Assembly: GCF_902686445.1 (NCBI RefSeq)
Contig: NC_062223.1
Span: 57,437,998 to 57,501,997 of the forward strand
Direction of reading: 5' to 3'
DNA: 64,000 nt
Source: Sciurus carolinensis
Lineage: Eukaryota > Chordata > Mammalia > Rodentia > Sciuridae
The notes beneath the pieces were generated by a model, which saw only the letters and a list, made by a program, of their open reading frames with translations, had not been told where the DNA came from and did no database searches. The stretch's first letter is position 1. The number at the start of each line of letters is the position of its first letter. This document shows positions 30,142-42,030 of this stretch, in pieces. The translations under genes and the position numbers were made by a program.

Positions 30142-30222
30142 GGGATTGGGGATGTAGCTCGGTGGTAGAGCATTCCCTAGCCCATGACAGGCCCTGGGTT
30201 CAATCCCCAGTACCTTAAAAAG
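30142..30222 (+). mobile_element. ID SINE (tRNA-derived)
   Basis: GGGATTGGGGATGTAGCTC opens the element. An internal Pol III box A (30155-30171) and box B (GGTTCAATCC at 30197-30206) are both intact, and it ends CCCCAGTACC with a short A-rich tail. It is the least diverged SINE in the window. A GGGAGG-rich stretch follows to about 30270. Confidence 0.9.
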
Positions 30223-30270
30223 AAGGGGGGTGGGAGGGAGACAGGGAGGAGGGGAGGGGGAGAGATGGAT
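30223..30270 (+). repeat. G-rich purine tract behind the ID SINE
   Basis: GGGGGGTGGGAGGGAGACAG and further GGGAGGGG words extend the ID tail. Confidence 0.8.
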
Positions 30271-31885
30271 ATGAATGAATATATAAAAAACTAAAATAGG
30301 TTTTCTTTATGTAACTGCCAAGGAGCCAGCTTGGAGCCCCATTCCACTGAAGGCTTGTCATTTTTTTAATGGATTCATTTCAAAAACACTAAATGACCAG
30401 GGCTCATGCTGGCATGGAGGATGATATCATGTGGAAAAACCTACCCATGACTCGAAAAGAGATTCTGAAAACAGCCTCTAATTGGGGATCTTGGAATCCT
30501 TCTCCCATTCATTTTGCCTGGTTTTTTATTAATGCATACATGAGAATGATATGATGGAAAACTATGTATAATTAAGTATGTGGGCTTTTAAAAAGTAGAA
30601 AAATTCTAAGTGATGAGAACGAATTGTGTCATAGTTTAATTGGCAGTAGTTTTTTTTTTTTTTTCCCCCAAGTGGTATATAAAATCACGGTGAATTTTAC
30701 AACAAATGACGATTGAGATTTGATGAGTTGCGATGGTTCTTTGCAGACAGACTTTGGTGTATGACTTGCCTGTGAGCTTGAGCTGCCTCTAGAAGGAATG
30801 CACTCTAAGATAGAAAGGGCTGCCATCCCTAGTACATCCCAGAGTTGATTTGTTAGAAGATGAGGGTGTCAAGAAAGACAAGAGGGGAGCAGGAAGGGAA
30901 TGGGAACGAGAAAGGGAGGCAGAGTCAGGGTGGTGCCAGAAGCAAATTTTGTACGATATTCATGTATGTTTAGGGCCAACCTGATAGGAATAAATATTTA
31001 AAGAATGACCTCCAGGACACTTAAATCCTCAGTCTTCAAGCAAAGAAAGATCCTACTGTATTCTTAATGTGTGTTTGGGAACATGGATTGTGGGTGTGGA
31101 TTTTGAGTTAATGATGAATTTCTAAGGACTACAAGAGATATCCTCTGGATAGCAGCCTAGACAGTCCAGTTAAATGAGTTGACGATGGTAGTAGCTTTAT
31201 CTCAGGAGTAGTTGCTGTCTCCTTTGTGCCAGATCACATCCCCCACCATGCCCAGGCCCCCCTCCCACTCTCCCCTGCCTCACTGTGTCACCTGCAGAGT
31301 GGCCCCATTAAGATTTAGAACTGGGGACCAGTGTGGGAAATTGAGACAGATTTTGAGAGCATAAACCTCTTCTCCTTTTTGGAAGGAACTGTGGCAAAAC
31401 CCCTGCAGCCTTTAGCTGCTTTCTTGTACTTCTTTTCACCATGAAGGTATGAGGGATTCCAGTGACAACTGACTTTTCCATGCAGAAGGTCAATGAGCAT
31501 CTTTTTGATATCTGAAGGCTCATTTATGACAAAACCAAGGAGTGACTCCCACCTCCCTGCCTAATTTGATTTGGTCAGGGATCAAAATGCCTTCGGACCT
31601 GTTAAAAACAGTACCAAACTCCTGAAGGAGTAAAGAAGAAGGTGCCCACATGCAAGGGCAAGCTACTGTGTGTCCATTCTTGGTGACATCATGTAGAGTC
31701 CAGGAATGTAGCCACTGCTCAGTTCTGGATTTTAAGCTTCAGATGGGAACCCAGCTTCTTTCTTTTTCCCAAGTTTCCCTGAAAAAATTCCTATCCAAGT
31801 TCTTTATTCTTCTTTCTCTGACTACAAACAATAAAATATTGGTCATTCTGACACATTAACTCTGCCTTGAAAAATGCTTCATTTA
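30271..31885. other. Single-copy stretch
   Basis: There is no element that I can name. A poly(T) run lies at about 30650-30664. Two overlapping minus-strand frames at 31308-31523 are lysine/serine-rich but match no family I recognise. Confidence 0.4.
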
Positions 31886-31889
31886 TCAC

Positions 31890-32470
31890 CAGATTGCACA
31901 GGAATGACCCCAATGCCACTTTCTCCCCTTGGGAATGAAGATGCTTTAGTATCCTCAATGTCCACATGAGTAGGACATGATGCCTGACTCCAATTTCACT
32001 GACAGACCTATAGTATCCATCTCCAGACACACTTGGAAAGTCCATCTTCTGTTTCTTAGGGCAGAGACTTTGGGTGTTCACCAATATCCCTCAGCTCATC
32101 TCCCAGTCCTCTCTTGTCCCACAGAGGCCTTGGGATTAGTTTGCACCAATGGAGATGGAGTATGGGAAAATGACCAACATTACTTCAAAGCCTGGCACCC
32201 TGATAAACCTCCAGCATGAAACTTTGGGCTCTCCCTTCCTTTACCGAAAGTCCAGATGCTAAAATCCAGGAAAGGACTCTAAAGCCCTAGGTGATACGTG
32301 TGATGGGAGAGTCCTGAAGTGGAAGAAACCTGGGGTCTTGAATATTTATTTGGGGCAGAGCCCCTGCCAATTCATTTTAAACCATGCCATCAGCAATAAA
32401 TACACCTTAATTGTGTTAGGCCATTGAAATTTTAAGGTTTATCTGATACAGCAGCTAGTATAACTTACTC
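31890..32470 (+). repeat. Probable ancient LTR, family not assigned
   Basis: 'gtggaagaaacctggggtct', 'tgaatatttatttggggcag', 'agcaataaatacaccttaat', 'tgtgttaggccattgaaatt' and 'acagcagctagtataactta' resemble the poly(A)-signal half of a mammalian LTR. The upstream part is too diverged to bound, and I cannot name the subfamily. Confidence 0.5.
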
Positions 32471-33165
32471 TGTTTTTATTTTTCTAATGTAAATTTTATT
32501 TGTACCTGTGACACTCTAAACATTTCAACTGTATGTAAGACTTTTGAAAAGCAATGATCTGCCTTTGAGTCAGGGGAAATGTAATTTACCAGTGATGGTT
32601 ATAACAGTTAATATAAAGGCCCTAGTTAGATTCAGGGGCCTAAGAAGGTAGTCTCTGTGGAACTAACATTCTTCAACAAGCAAGCCTGTTGCCAGCTCAT
32701 GAAATGCTTGGTTCGTACTACCTTTCAGTTGAGCAGATGGGAGTTTTGATATAAATTGTGCTGGCATTTGCTGCTCTGAAAATAGATTTGTTTTTGCCTG
32801 CTTCCAAATTCAGTTTTAAAAAGCAACAGTCAACAAGTTCCATTTCCTCCCTTTCAGCAGGTCAGCAGGACCAGACCTCTGTTTCCTATTAAAAAGTGAA
32901 AGAGTGAAGTCAAGGATCTCAGGCTGCGGAGGACTTCGGGTTTTGCCTTGTTGGTGCCCTATCAAATGCAGAAATACCGTCTAGAGCATTCCAGAGGGAG
33001 CATCCAAACTATGCTTGCTTACCCTCTTTGATGGGGAGCTCACCACTTAATGAAGTAACACATTCTTATATTGCCAATGAGAAAGCTCAAACTGACTTCC
33101 ATGAAAATTCCATGATCTATTATCATATGGGCTCAGTAGAAGCATTTCCTCAAAATAAAGTCTCA
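32471..33165. other. Single-copy stretch
   Basis: No repeat is clear except a short 'ttgatggggagctcaccact' at about 33030 that recalls an old CR1/L3-like terminus. 32470-32850 is AT-rich and could include a conserved element. Confidence 0.35.
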
Positions 33166-33170
33166 TCTCT

Positions 33171-33172
33171 AC

Positions 33173-33232
<60 letters not shown>
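33171..33232. repeat. (AT)n microsatellite
   Basis: It is about 62 bases of alternating AT with one CAT interruption near 33197. It is self-complementary, so it can extrude a hairpin. The 'YIYIYI' peptides read through it on both strands are artefacts. Confidence 0.98.
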
Positions 33233-33235
<3 letters not shown>

Positions 33236-36045
33236 GGGCCCTTTCTTCGAATGTACACCAGCTTGTCATTGTCCTATAAAACTGACGTGCCAAGAGCTGC
33301 CCAGTTGGTCTGAGCAATATAGAGAGGAATGGAGTTAACAGCCAGCATTTTCTGTTCATTGCTTCTGGGTGAATTGAGCTCTGTTGATTGGGTCTGAGGC
33401 ATTTGGAAAAGTAAGAACAATCTCAGAGGACAGGGATAGCTGCACAGTTAGGCTTGTGGGGACTTGATTCAAATGGAGATAAGGAAGACAATAACTTGGT
33501 TGTCACAGAAGCCCTGGAATGGATTAGTATCAGGACATGCTTTGAAAACTATGGGGTGATTCAAGATCCATTGCAGTTCCTGCCACAGGGAAATTTAGCT
33601 GCTTCTCAGGGGCCCCTTCTCCATCCTGTCTCTGCTTCTGCTGCTGTTGACACCACTCACCATCCACAGCCTCACTCTCCATTCCTCGTCTTCCTGCAGC
33701 TACATATTCTAGGCTTACCCCTCCTCACTGTGCAGGATGCCTCTGGACTTCTCCCTGCCTCCTGGTGAGGGTGTCATTTGTCTGTCCCCAAAATATTCTC
33801 TATGATTTAAATTCAAGACTTCCACAGGACAAGCCCTCAGTGAATCCACTTCATCGTCACCAACAGGGTTAGACAGAGTTGCAGCAATAGGTTGCTCTAG
33901 CAGCTGCTGGTGAGCAGACAGATTCGCTCAAATACCCTCTCCTGACCAATCAGCTCTGATGAGAGGTGGGGTGAAGGAAGGAGACAAGATAGACTTCTAT
34001 GGCATGACCTGCCTTATAATCCCATCCATAAATCCAGGTTTATCAATGCGTTCGACCATCGTGCCATACGGTAAGCCTCTCAATTATGGGGAAAAAAAAT
34101 CCCCAAATTGTTCTTTTATTAGTTGCTGCAAAGCCACTTGCTCCACCCTCCACAGTACAAGCCAGGCTTTGCCTACTGCAACTCACGCTGCTGGACATTG
34201 CAGAAGGTTCCAGTCCTGCAAGACTGCTGTATTCCAAACGCTACCTTCTGACAGCAGACGTGCTTTCTTCATCTCTGCTCTGACATCCCCAAGGTTCCTC
34301 AGAGTCCCGTCAGGACCATGAGGAGAGGAAGCACATCAAGATAGAAGTCAGCACCCAGCCCCAGCCCCACTTTGGCCAGAAAAATTGCTTAAGGCAATGG
34401 AATTCCAGGTGAGAGTTTTTTTTGGCACCATGGTTTCTGAAATAAAAATAAAACTTGAAAACCATGGAAGCCAGGCCTCCCTCTGGCTTCTGGGCTCAGT
34501 GGTTGGTCTCATTTTCCAGTGCAACACAATCTTGCACAATCCCTGGGGCCTCCTCCCGGGCACGATGAGATGGGTACACTCCATCTCCCTGTCGCACACA
34601 ACTCCAGCAGTCATTAGACGCAGCAAAGAGCTGGAAAAATGACTGCTGACCTCCCTGCTCCAGGAAGCAACAGCCGGCTGCACTGCTTCCCACCTCAGGC
34701 TTTAACCAGCGCCCATCCAGCATGGCTTGAGGGGATGGGCTGTTTATCCCTGGCACCCTGAGAGCAGGGCAGAGGGAGGGCGGTGAACCCTGGCTGTTGG
34801 CAGCTTCCAGATAGGAGGTGAGATGGCCCTGCCTGTTGTTGTTGCCTTTAATAAAGCTAAAATGAGGCAGATACACATTGTAACTGTTTAACAGGCCACG
34901 GGGGGTTTCCTGTGTCTCTGAATTCTGGCTAAAGCTTCAAGTTAAAGATAAGGGGTGGCAAACTGCCTGTGCTGTAGAGAGCAGCTTGACACATCACAGC
35001 AGCACTTACTGAAGAGCAGTGAAGCTAGTCCCAAGGTTCCATCCAAGGAGGCCACGGTGACCGAGGAGCAGACCTCTCTAGAGACATTTGTAGAGTAATG
35101 AGAGGGACCGGGGCAGCCATGTGTTCCACCCCATCCCTTGTTGGCCAACTGAGGGGGCCTCAAGAGAACTATGTAGAGGTTGGGGATCCAAGCAGGGGTC
35201 GGGGAGATGGCGTCTTACCTCCTTTACTAGATGTGTGATGAATTCCAGAAATTTGTGAAAACAGACCCCTGTTGTTAATGGAGCGGCCCAAGTGAAAGAG
35301 GTCTTGGGAACTTGATGTGTCTCCAGGAGTCGGAACGTGTATATAAGCAAACGCTGCTGTCCACAGCTGAAGGTGATGGAGGGGTGATGGTGGCTGGGCT
35401 AACTGTTCTCACTGCTCAGCAAGCACCCCTGGACAAGGGATCCTGGACAAGGGATCCTGGGGAAGGTCATTAGGCAAGAACTGTCTGAGAAGACTGGGAG
35501 GGGACTGGAGTGGGAGCACAGTCACCAAAGAGGTGATCTGGGAGACACTGTCCACACTGGGGATGGGGCAGTGCAGAAGACCTCAAGAGCCCACCAGGCA
35601 CCCCACAGAGGAGACTTTGGGAAGCTTCCCTGACAAAGTCATCAGATAGCCAGAGAGTCAGCATGAAGAGGCTTCTGTCCCTTCCCTTCCTCCCTCTGCT
35701 TAGCCCCCAAAAGCGAGAATTGGAGGGGAGCAGATGGGTAAGAAGGGCAACACTACAGCCAAGGGACATTGGGTCCCTCCTCCCCTGCAGCTGCAGCCTG
35801 AGCTCTGCTGGGAGGGATCAAGTTTTATGTTGAATGTGAAATTAGTTTTGATTCAGATTGGCCTGTTCTTTCTAGTAACTCAAGATGAGGCTGCTGCTTC
35901 TGTTTTAAAAGCTGAGAGAGACTGGAAATGATGTGCATTGCCAAGTGAGAGGGCCGTGTTTGAAGGGCCTGGTGGGAAAAGGCCGTATGCTTTCCTGATG
36001 GACCCTGCTGACTTCAGAGCACTCAAGGAACCAATCACACCACTG
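33233..36045. other. Single-copy stretch, nothing certain
   Basis: This is the longest interval without a repeat I can name. Frames of 60-126 codons (33454-33768, 33959-34321, 34348-34876, 35078-35350) overlap on both strands with no known motif. I find no splice-bounded exon that I could defend. Confidence 0.4.
35431..35460. repeat. Two-copy 14-base tandem duplication
   Basis: GGACAAGGGATCCT occurs twice back to back. Confidence 0.85.
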
Positions 36046-36049
36046 TGGA

Positions 36050-36175
36050 ACTCAATCTTCCCAAACCACAGTTCCTCCTGTGTTAAGTGGACGATGCAGT
36101 GACCCCCTGCTGGAGGAGTTTTGAGGATCGAAATGAAAACAGTACATCAACGGGTACATGGAGTGCCCAGCCAAG
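36050..36175 (+). repeat. MIR SINE, degraded
   Basis: 'cacagttcctcctgtgttaa' and 'tttgaggatcgaaatgaaaa' then 'catggagtgcccagccaagg' are MIR core and 3' half equivalents. Confidence 0.55.
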
Positions 36176-36234
36176 GGTGCTTCTTCTGCCTCTGTCTGCC
36201 ATCACTGAGCAGGGGTCCCTCCCTGTGGCTTCTG

Positions 36235-36420
36235 AAACACGACTTCTAGAACAGCAGAGTTGGAAAGACTGGAGAGAGCTGTGATCCAGCGTCCTCATAC
36301 TGCACTGAAGACACCAAGGTTGAGAGAGGCTGGAATCCAGCTGCCCAAGGGTACCTAGTGGAGTAATGGCAGCACCAAAATTAGGACCCAGACATGCTGA
36401 CGCCCAGGCCAGCCTTCTGT
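36235..36420 (-). repeat. MIR3/L3-like repeat
   Basis: 'gttggaaagactggagagag', 'gtgatccagcgtcctcatac' and 'caagggtacctagtggagta' follow a related old pattern (gttggaagggacc, tagtccaaccccctcat, caaggtcacacagctagtaa). Confidence 0.55.
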
Positions 36421-36534
36421 TGTCCAAGTTAATGGAGAACGCTGTAATTGTTGGCGGTTGGCTGAAAAGTGACCAGGGGCCATTAGACTCAGGCCTGACC
36501 CTCTTGGCAGATAAAGGAAAACACTGGCACCATC

Positions 36535-36690
36535 TCCACTCACCCAGCAACCTTTACAGAGCACCATCCCCATGCCAGGAACTAGGAAGGGAGCAGGAGA
36601 CAGATCTGGAAGCCACCATCTCTGTACTCACTGAGCTCCTAACTCACTGAGGGAGGCAGAGTCAGAAGACTGAGTATAGCTGGAGAATTG
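36535..36690 (-). repeat. L2 LINE 3' end, minus strand
   Basis: 'aacctttacagagcaccatc', 'cccatgccaggaactaggaa' and 'tctgtactcactgagctcct' are the reversed L2 terminus. Confidence 0.65.
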
Positions 36691-37464
36691 TAGAAAGGCT
36701 TTACAGAAGGTTAGGAGCTTGTGTAATGAGAGGAAAAGATGGGATTTTGTATAGAATCTTCTCCTTTAGCCTGTCCCTTTTAGGGGCATCCAATTTGAAT
36801 TCCCTTGCTCTGTATTCAGAAAGCAGAAAGTCCTCCCTAACCTCCAGGTCTGTTACAGCACCATGCACTTGTCAGGGCTCTTTGGCAAGATGCAGAAAAG
36901 ATCACAAGGGAAAGAGGTTGCCCACGATGAGTTTGCACATCTCTGTTTATTTCACAATGGAACAGGCCCTCCACTCAGCCCTTGACTTCCCACCCTCATT
37001 GTCTGCTTAGAAATTTCTACAGCTGGAGGATGACTGGATGGCAGAGAGGAAAGAAGACTGCTCAGACACAGGACTTCCCTGAAGAGGGCAAAGCAAATAG
37101 AGCTCAAGGTTTAGTTTCTCCTCAAGGTATTTAACTTCACATTCAAGCAGCACCATTGACCCAGTGGGCTCAAAGCATTGAAAAGAAAGACATAAACTGC
37201 ATATTTTTAAATTCAGGGAATTTAACTCTGAGTTCAGTGTCCATGTAAGTAATACTGGGAGTAAACACTTACTTTTTTGGATTCAAAACCAATTAAACTC
37301 AGTCAAGACAATACAGTGACTTGACTGAGTCAACAAGATAATTCCTGATAATGGCTAATCAGGTCAGCTCCCAAAAGCACAGCACCAAGACTGGTTGTGA
37401 GACCACCCTTCCATGTCAAAGGCACTGGGAGACAGAGAGAAGAGGCTCTGAAACAATTTGGGAA

Positions 37465-37465
<1 letters not shown>
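36691..37465. other. Single-copy stretch, nothing recognised
   Basis: I see no repeat or gene signature before the TG microsatellite. Confidence 0.4.

Positions 37466-37511
<46 letters not shown>
37466..37511 (+). repeat. (TG)23 microsatellite
   Basis: It is an uninterrupted TG run of about 46 bases. It is a likely length-polymorphic and Z-DNA-prone site. Confidence 0.98.
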
Positions 37512-37512
<1 letters not shown>

Positions 37513-37524
37513 GTTACCAGTATT

Positions 37525-38120
37525 AAAAATTTTAATAAAAAAAGCCAACTTCCACGTTTTCTTGAAAACTTGGAAGATTTCAAAGACCTAAAAAAGGAAA
37601 ACTTTAAAATAGAAGAAGTCACTGGAGAATCATTTTATATCCTCAAGGTAATGAAGGCCTTCCTAACTTGGGCCCATGAGCCAGATATTATAAAGGAAAT
37701 GATTGATAAATTTGACCTCACACACATACAAACACCACAAGCAAAGTTAAGAAAGATAACCAACACACTGTGGGAGTCAGAGAAGATTGCAACTTATACT
37801 AAAAAGAGATCATTTCTCTACTATATAAAGAAATCAATAAGTAAATGATCAGCAATTCAAGAAGAAACAACCAAATGATATGAGCTGGCAGATCACAGGC
37901 ACTGGAGACAAGAGGCTTCTCAGCACAGAAAGGATGCTCAGCTTCATCACTATTTAAAAATAAAAAGTTAAATTACATTGAGATGTCATTTGTCATGCAC
38001 TGGAATGGCAAACATCCAAATCCTCGACTGTACACTATTAACGTGTCTGTGGGAGGTTATAATCCTTCCCTCGGGAAATACAAATTAAAAAAAAAAATTA
38101 CTTGTGCCAGAGACCAGAAA
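37525..38120 (+). mobile_element. Ancient L1M LINE relic (ORF2 3' end region)
   Basis: 'gaaatgattgataaatttga', 'ctatataaagaaatcaataa', 'aaggatgctcagcttcatca', 'acattgagatgtcatttgtc' and 'tgcactggaatggcaaacat' echo the 3' end of L1 ORF2 and its downstream sequence in older elements. It is heavily diverged. The 165-codon open frame at 37351-37848 runs from unique DNA through the TG repeat into this relic and is not a functional protein. Confidence 0.65.
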
Positions 38121-40135
38121 TTGTTCAACTTTTAATCATGTGTTACAAAAGACTGAATTCCCTTAGGAGTGTCATACCTGGATTCTGAAGTTGGAGACAA
38201 GAGCTTTGCCCAGATCCTACTTGGCATTGAACTTGAACAAACTATTCTATAAATAGGCAAAGATCTTAGTTAACAATAAAAGTGTTTCCTCGGTAATCTT
38301 AGCTGTATGTGCTCTTCCCCTCTTTCTTATTAAAGGAGAGAAAGCAAGGGAGAGGCCGCAGGAGGAAGAAGAAAGTCTAACCTCACGGCAGGCTCACTAT
38401 GCACCCGGAGCCATGTAGAGCTATTGTGAAGCACCTCTTTGTAGCCCACCACAATCCTGCGTGTATGCCATCTCCTCTTTGAAGGAGAGGAACCAGATCC
38501 AGAGCAGTCATGTGACTTGGCTTGTTTGACAGATGTGTGCAGGGAAGAACTGAACAGAGGAGCCAGGGCTTGCATCCCCTTGGAGAAGCTTTTTTTGATG
38601 TGGGTCGTTTTTGTTGAATGAATTAAAGAAAATCTGGAAGCTAAGGATGTCTTAGTTAACTGCTGAGAGGTCTTAGTCACATTGTAGCATGGTCCCATGC
38701 CAGGGATTTAATCTGTGTTTTTCTTTAATCCTCTTCTCCAGTGAGAGAGGTGCCAAGCCCAGCCTTAAATGGCTGCTCTGTGTGAAGCAAATGGCAGCAC
38801 TGAACCCGTCAAGAGCCACTGCTCCCTGTGATTAGAGGAAAAGCTCTGAGTGACCCTTTGCACTGCATCAGTCAGTTCCTGAGTGACGTGGTTGGGTGGG
38901 GTGTGGACCTCAGGAGGGACGAGGATATCCCACTGATGGAGCAGTTGGAAGAGGAGTCAGTAGATGAATGAGAAAGCAGAAAGGGGTCAGACTGTCCACT
39001 CTGGGTCTGCAAAGAGGTGCTCACTGGTTACATCCTCTTTGGTTTCCTTCCCCCGTCTCCCCAGATCATATTCCTTTCTTGACTCCTTTGCCATGAGATA
39101 CACTATGATCCTGCTGGTTGGCCCCTCCTTGTAAGTGGAACCACTTGTGGGTAGATATTGTTGTCCCTGGCAAAGGGACGTCATTGTAAATCAGAGTGAA
39201 AAGGCCAATATGTTTTTCTGTAACCAAGGAGCATCCCTGATTGATTTCTTCCTGGAGTCCTTCATGGAATATCAGGTTGTGATGGCAAAAATTCCCAGAG
39301 AAGAGCAACAGGGAAGAAAGCCATTAAAGGGCTTGGGGAAGCTGAGCTCCTGCAGAGACTGCCAGCAGCACTTCCCATTCCAGAAACCTCCCTTGTGGCC
39401 CATCTCAGCCCTTCCTCGGGGAGAAACAACTGTCCATCTACAGCAGTGGCACACACTGTTTTGTTGTGATATTATGAACACTGGACAAAACCATGCAGAA
39501 AGGGAGAGGCCAGGAAGGAAGCTGTCAAACTGTGCAGAAAACCACATTCCCAGACTCTCTCCAAACCCAAACTTGTGCTCCCTCTCACCATGACTCAGAG
39601 TCACTGAGCTATCATTGTCCAACAGTGCGTCTCTCTGGAGCAGAGCAACTTCAGTTGATCAAACCTTGCTAAATCCAAACCCTCAGGAGCTCAAAAGCTA
39701 TCTATTTCCTCTGTTCCTCTGTCATTGAAACAAAAAGACAAAAGAAAAGAAACCAATTTCACCTTCAGATTTTGGGCAATAACTTTGAGAGGGCATCCTG
39801 GACCTGACATCAACCACGGGAGACAAGGGAATTGAGGCTCCCATTACAGACCTGAGGTCCTTTAATATCCTCTGTCATGGAAAAAAGATTTGATATGAGT
39901 TTCACACTCTATCCACAAGAGTATGAAAAATAACTCTGGACTAAAAAAGGTAGAAACCAAAAGGGTTTTCTGGATAATCTTCCACTACCCAGGACTATCC
40001 CTGTTCCCAAGTTTAACACTTTGTAGAATTGTGCTACATCTTCTCATTACTGCAGGTGTGTTTCTTGGCCATGGTTCTGTGAAATAATGAAGCAGAACCA
40101 CCTAAAATGCAAAGAAGACTAAACTCTAGGGTATC
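38121..40135. other. Single-copy stretch
   Basis: There is no named repeat. Frames at 38330-38698 (-) and 39135-39622 (both strands) overlap one another and show no recognisable domain. Confidence 0.4.
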
Positions 40136-40139
40136 TAAC

Positions 40140-40235
40140 TCTAGTCAAGACTGTAACCAGCTGGCTTCATGTCCCTCTAATTCTCTGGACCTCAGCCTCC
40201 TCACCTGTGAGATGGGCCAGCTGAATTAGAAAAGA
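40140..40235 (+). repeat. MIR SINE fragment
   Basis: 'ggacctcagcctcctcacct' and 'gtgagatgggccagctgaat' match the MIR core. Confidence 0.75.
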
Positions 40236-40359
40236 CCATTCTTAGATGAAAGGGAGGAGGGCCAAACAGGGCACAGAACACCGGTTTAACCCAGAGAAGG
40301 AAAGGTCATTCCTGAAGAAGGGCACAGATCATTCCAGCTGCACCAGTGACAAAGCATGT

Positions 40360-40700
40360 CTGTCATCTTCCTTGAATTTGCTCACCCAATCTGCACCCTT
40401 CTTGAACATGGATTGGTGACTCCCTTGCCCAAGAAGGGCTCTTTCTTTCTTCTGTATGTGTCTAATTCTACTCATCCTTAAAGATCCAGTTTAAAAATCA
40501 CCTCTTTAGTAACTCTTGTGTGAATAATCTCTTGACCCCACCATTCTAGTGTTAATTTGCACCTCTACGAAAGACTCGTCACTTTGCCTCATACAAAAAT
40601 GCTTCATTCCAATCTGCAACCTTGTAGACACAAGTCCATATTCCATGTTTGTGCAGAGGGGGTGCCCACATTACAGTAGCATGACTGACTGACTGAAGGA
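40360..40700 (+). repeat. L2 LINE, diverged
   Basis: 'ctcatccttaaagatccagt', 'ttaaaaatcacctctttagt' and 'aactcttgtgtgaataatct' resemble the L2 block before the poly-pyrimidine region. The end at 40680 has 'tgactgactgactgaagg'. Confidence 0.6.
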
Positions 40701-41695
40701 TGGAATGAGTAAAATCCCAAAATATCTGGACATGAAAAAATCACTCCACCTAAATACTTCATTATTTTGAATTTCTTATTCAGATCTTCTTATAAAAACC
40801 CTGAACTAATCCCATTCCAAATTCTATAGCTTGTTTAGTTATGGATCCCACATCTGACCACTTAGAATTTAAAAGAAACTCTCTTCTGACAGTCAATCCC
40901 TGATGAGTGCCACATAGTAGTCTTCTTGTAGTGCTCAAATAAATGCCCATGACATTTCAGCCCAAGCCTGCTGGGAAGACATAATTCCTCTCTTATAGCC
41001 CCACCTCCCAGGAACCAGAAAATGATATTTAGAGAACCAGTAATCTTTATTCAACACAAACAAAGGGGAAAACAATACCCATGGCTCCTTAAAGCTGTGT
41101 ATTAGCCACACTGCAGAAAGTATCTCATTGATATTAATGTGCTTACAGCTTATTACACAAAATTAATTAAAAATTGAATAAAACCAGAGCTCAGAATTCT
41201 GCATGTCTAATTTTGCCGCCAAAGCAGCTCAAACAATGAATAGCTAAAATTCTAAGAGCATTAGTTTATCACTATGCCGCATACAACTCCATTTTGGATC
41301 ACCCCCTTTCAAAGGAAAATGGGGACTGTTTGTGGCTTGATGGGTCTACCATGAACATGTCATCTTTGGAGAGGGGAGCTAGGTCTCTATGGACTTGATG
41401 CCATTATTCTAGGATTCTCAGCTCAAGTCTGAGTCCCCCAGAGAAGCACCCAGTTTTTTTTCTGAAAACCACAAACAGCCCACCCCAGGCAAGAAGGTTA
41501 ACCCTGTCAGGCGTCTCTCCTGGCCTCAGATGTCTCTGCAGACTCGCGGGTGACTCTCAGGAAGGTGTCCCTGCCAGGCAGGACAAGCTGATTCCTCTCT
41601 CTCTGTTCTGTCACTTCTGCTCCCTGGGGTAGCTGGATGGGATAGACAGCTGCTGAAGGCTGGGGCTGGCAATGGCAGCAGCTTTCCCTCCCAGA
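40701..41695. other. Single-copy stretch with a candidate conserved element
   Basis: No repeat is seen. 41100-41320 is notable for 'acaaaattaattaaaaattg', 'attttgccgccaaagcagct', 'caaacaatgaatagctaaaa' and 'catacaactccattttggat'. It is AT-rich, low in simple repeats, and contains a SOX-like ACAATG and TAATTA cores. A regulatory role is inferred. Confidence 0.4.
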
Positions 41696-41699
41696 GCCA

Positions 41700-41815
41700 C
41701 TGTTCCCTTACACAGCCACCTGCCTGTGAGGATGGTGTCAAGAGCTAAATGAGATAAGGTATAGGTTGTGCCTGGCACAGGGTCGAAGCCTAATAAACAC
41801 TGTTGCCATTTAAGA
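41700..41815 (+). repeat. MIR SINE 3' half
   Basis: 'gtcaagagctaaatgagata', 'ggttgtgcctggcacagggt' and 'cgaagcctaataaacactgt' follow the MIR 3' end. Confidence 0.8.
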
Positions 41816-41919
41816 CAAAACCAAACATGAAGCTGTTTAACTGCTTCATTTATTTCCCTGAAACATGAAGCATTCACAAGCCTCTTGCCTGTCAATCTGG
41901 GGGGCAATGGTAAATTCTC

Positions 41920-42030
41920 AAAAGTAAGAGCTGCGTTTCAATCATCTGTGTAATCTCCATGCCTCATATAGCACCAGGCACATAGCAGTCCATACATGCC
42001 TACGACATGGATGAACGAAAGGATGGAAAA
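41920..42030 (+). repeat. L2 terminus
   Basis: 'atgcctcatatagcaccagg', 'cacatagcagtccatacatg' and 'acatggatgaacgaaagg' correspond to the L2 terminus. Confidence 0.68.

Noticed and set aside
31308..31523. Possible ribosomal-protein-like retrocopy on the minus strand (Lys-rich peptides in two frames)
   Set aside because: I could not align either frame to any ribosomal or other protein I know, and there is no encoded poly(A) tail nearby.
37351..37848. A 165-codon frame with a (CV)n tract
   Set aside because: It is built from unique DNA, a TG microsatellite and an ancient L1M relic; there is no evidence of a functional product.
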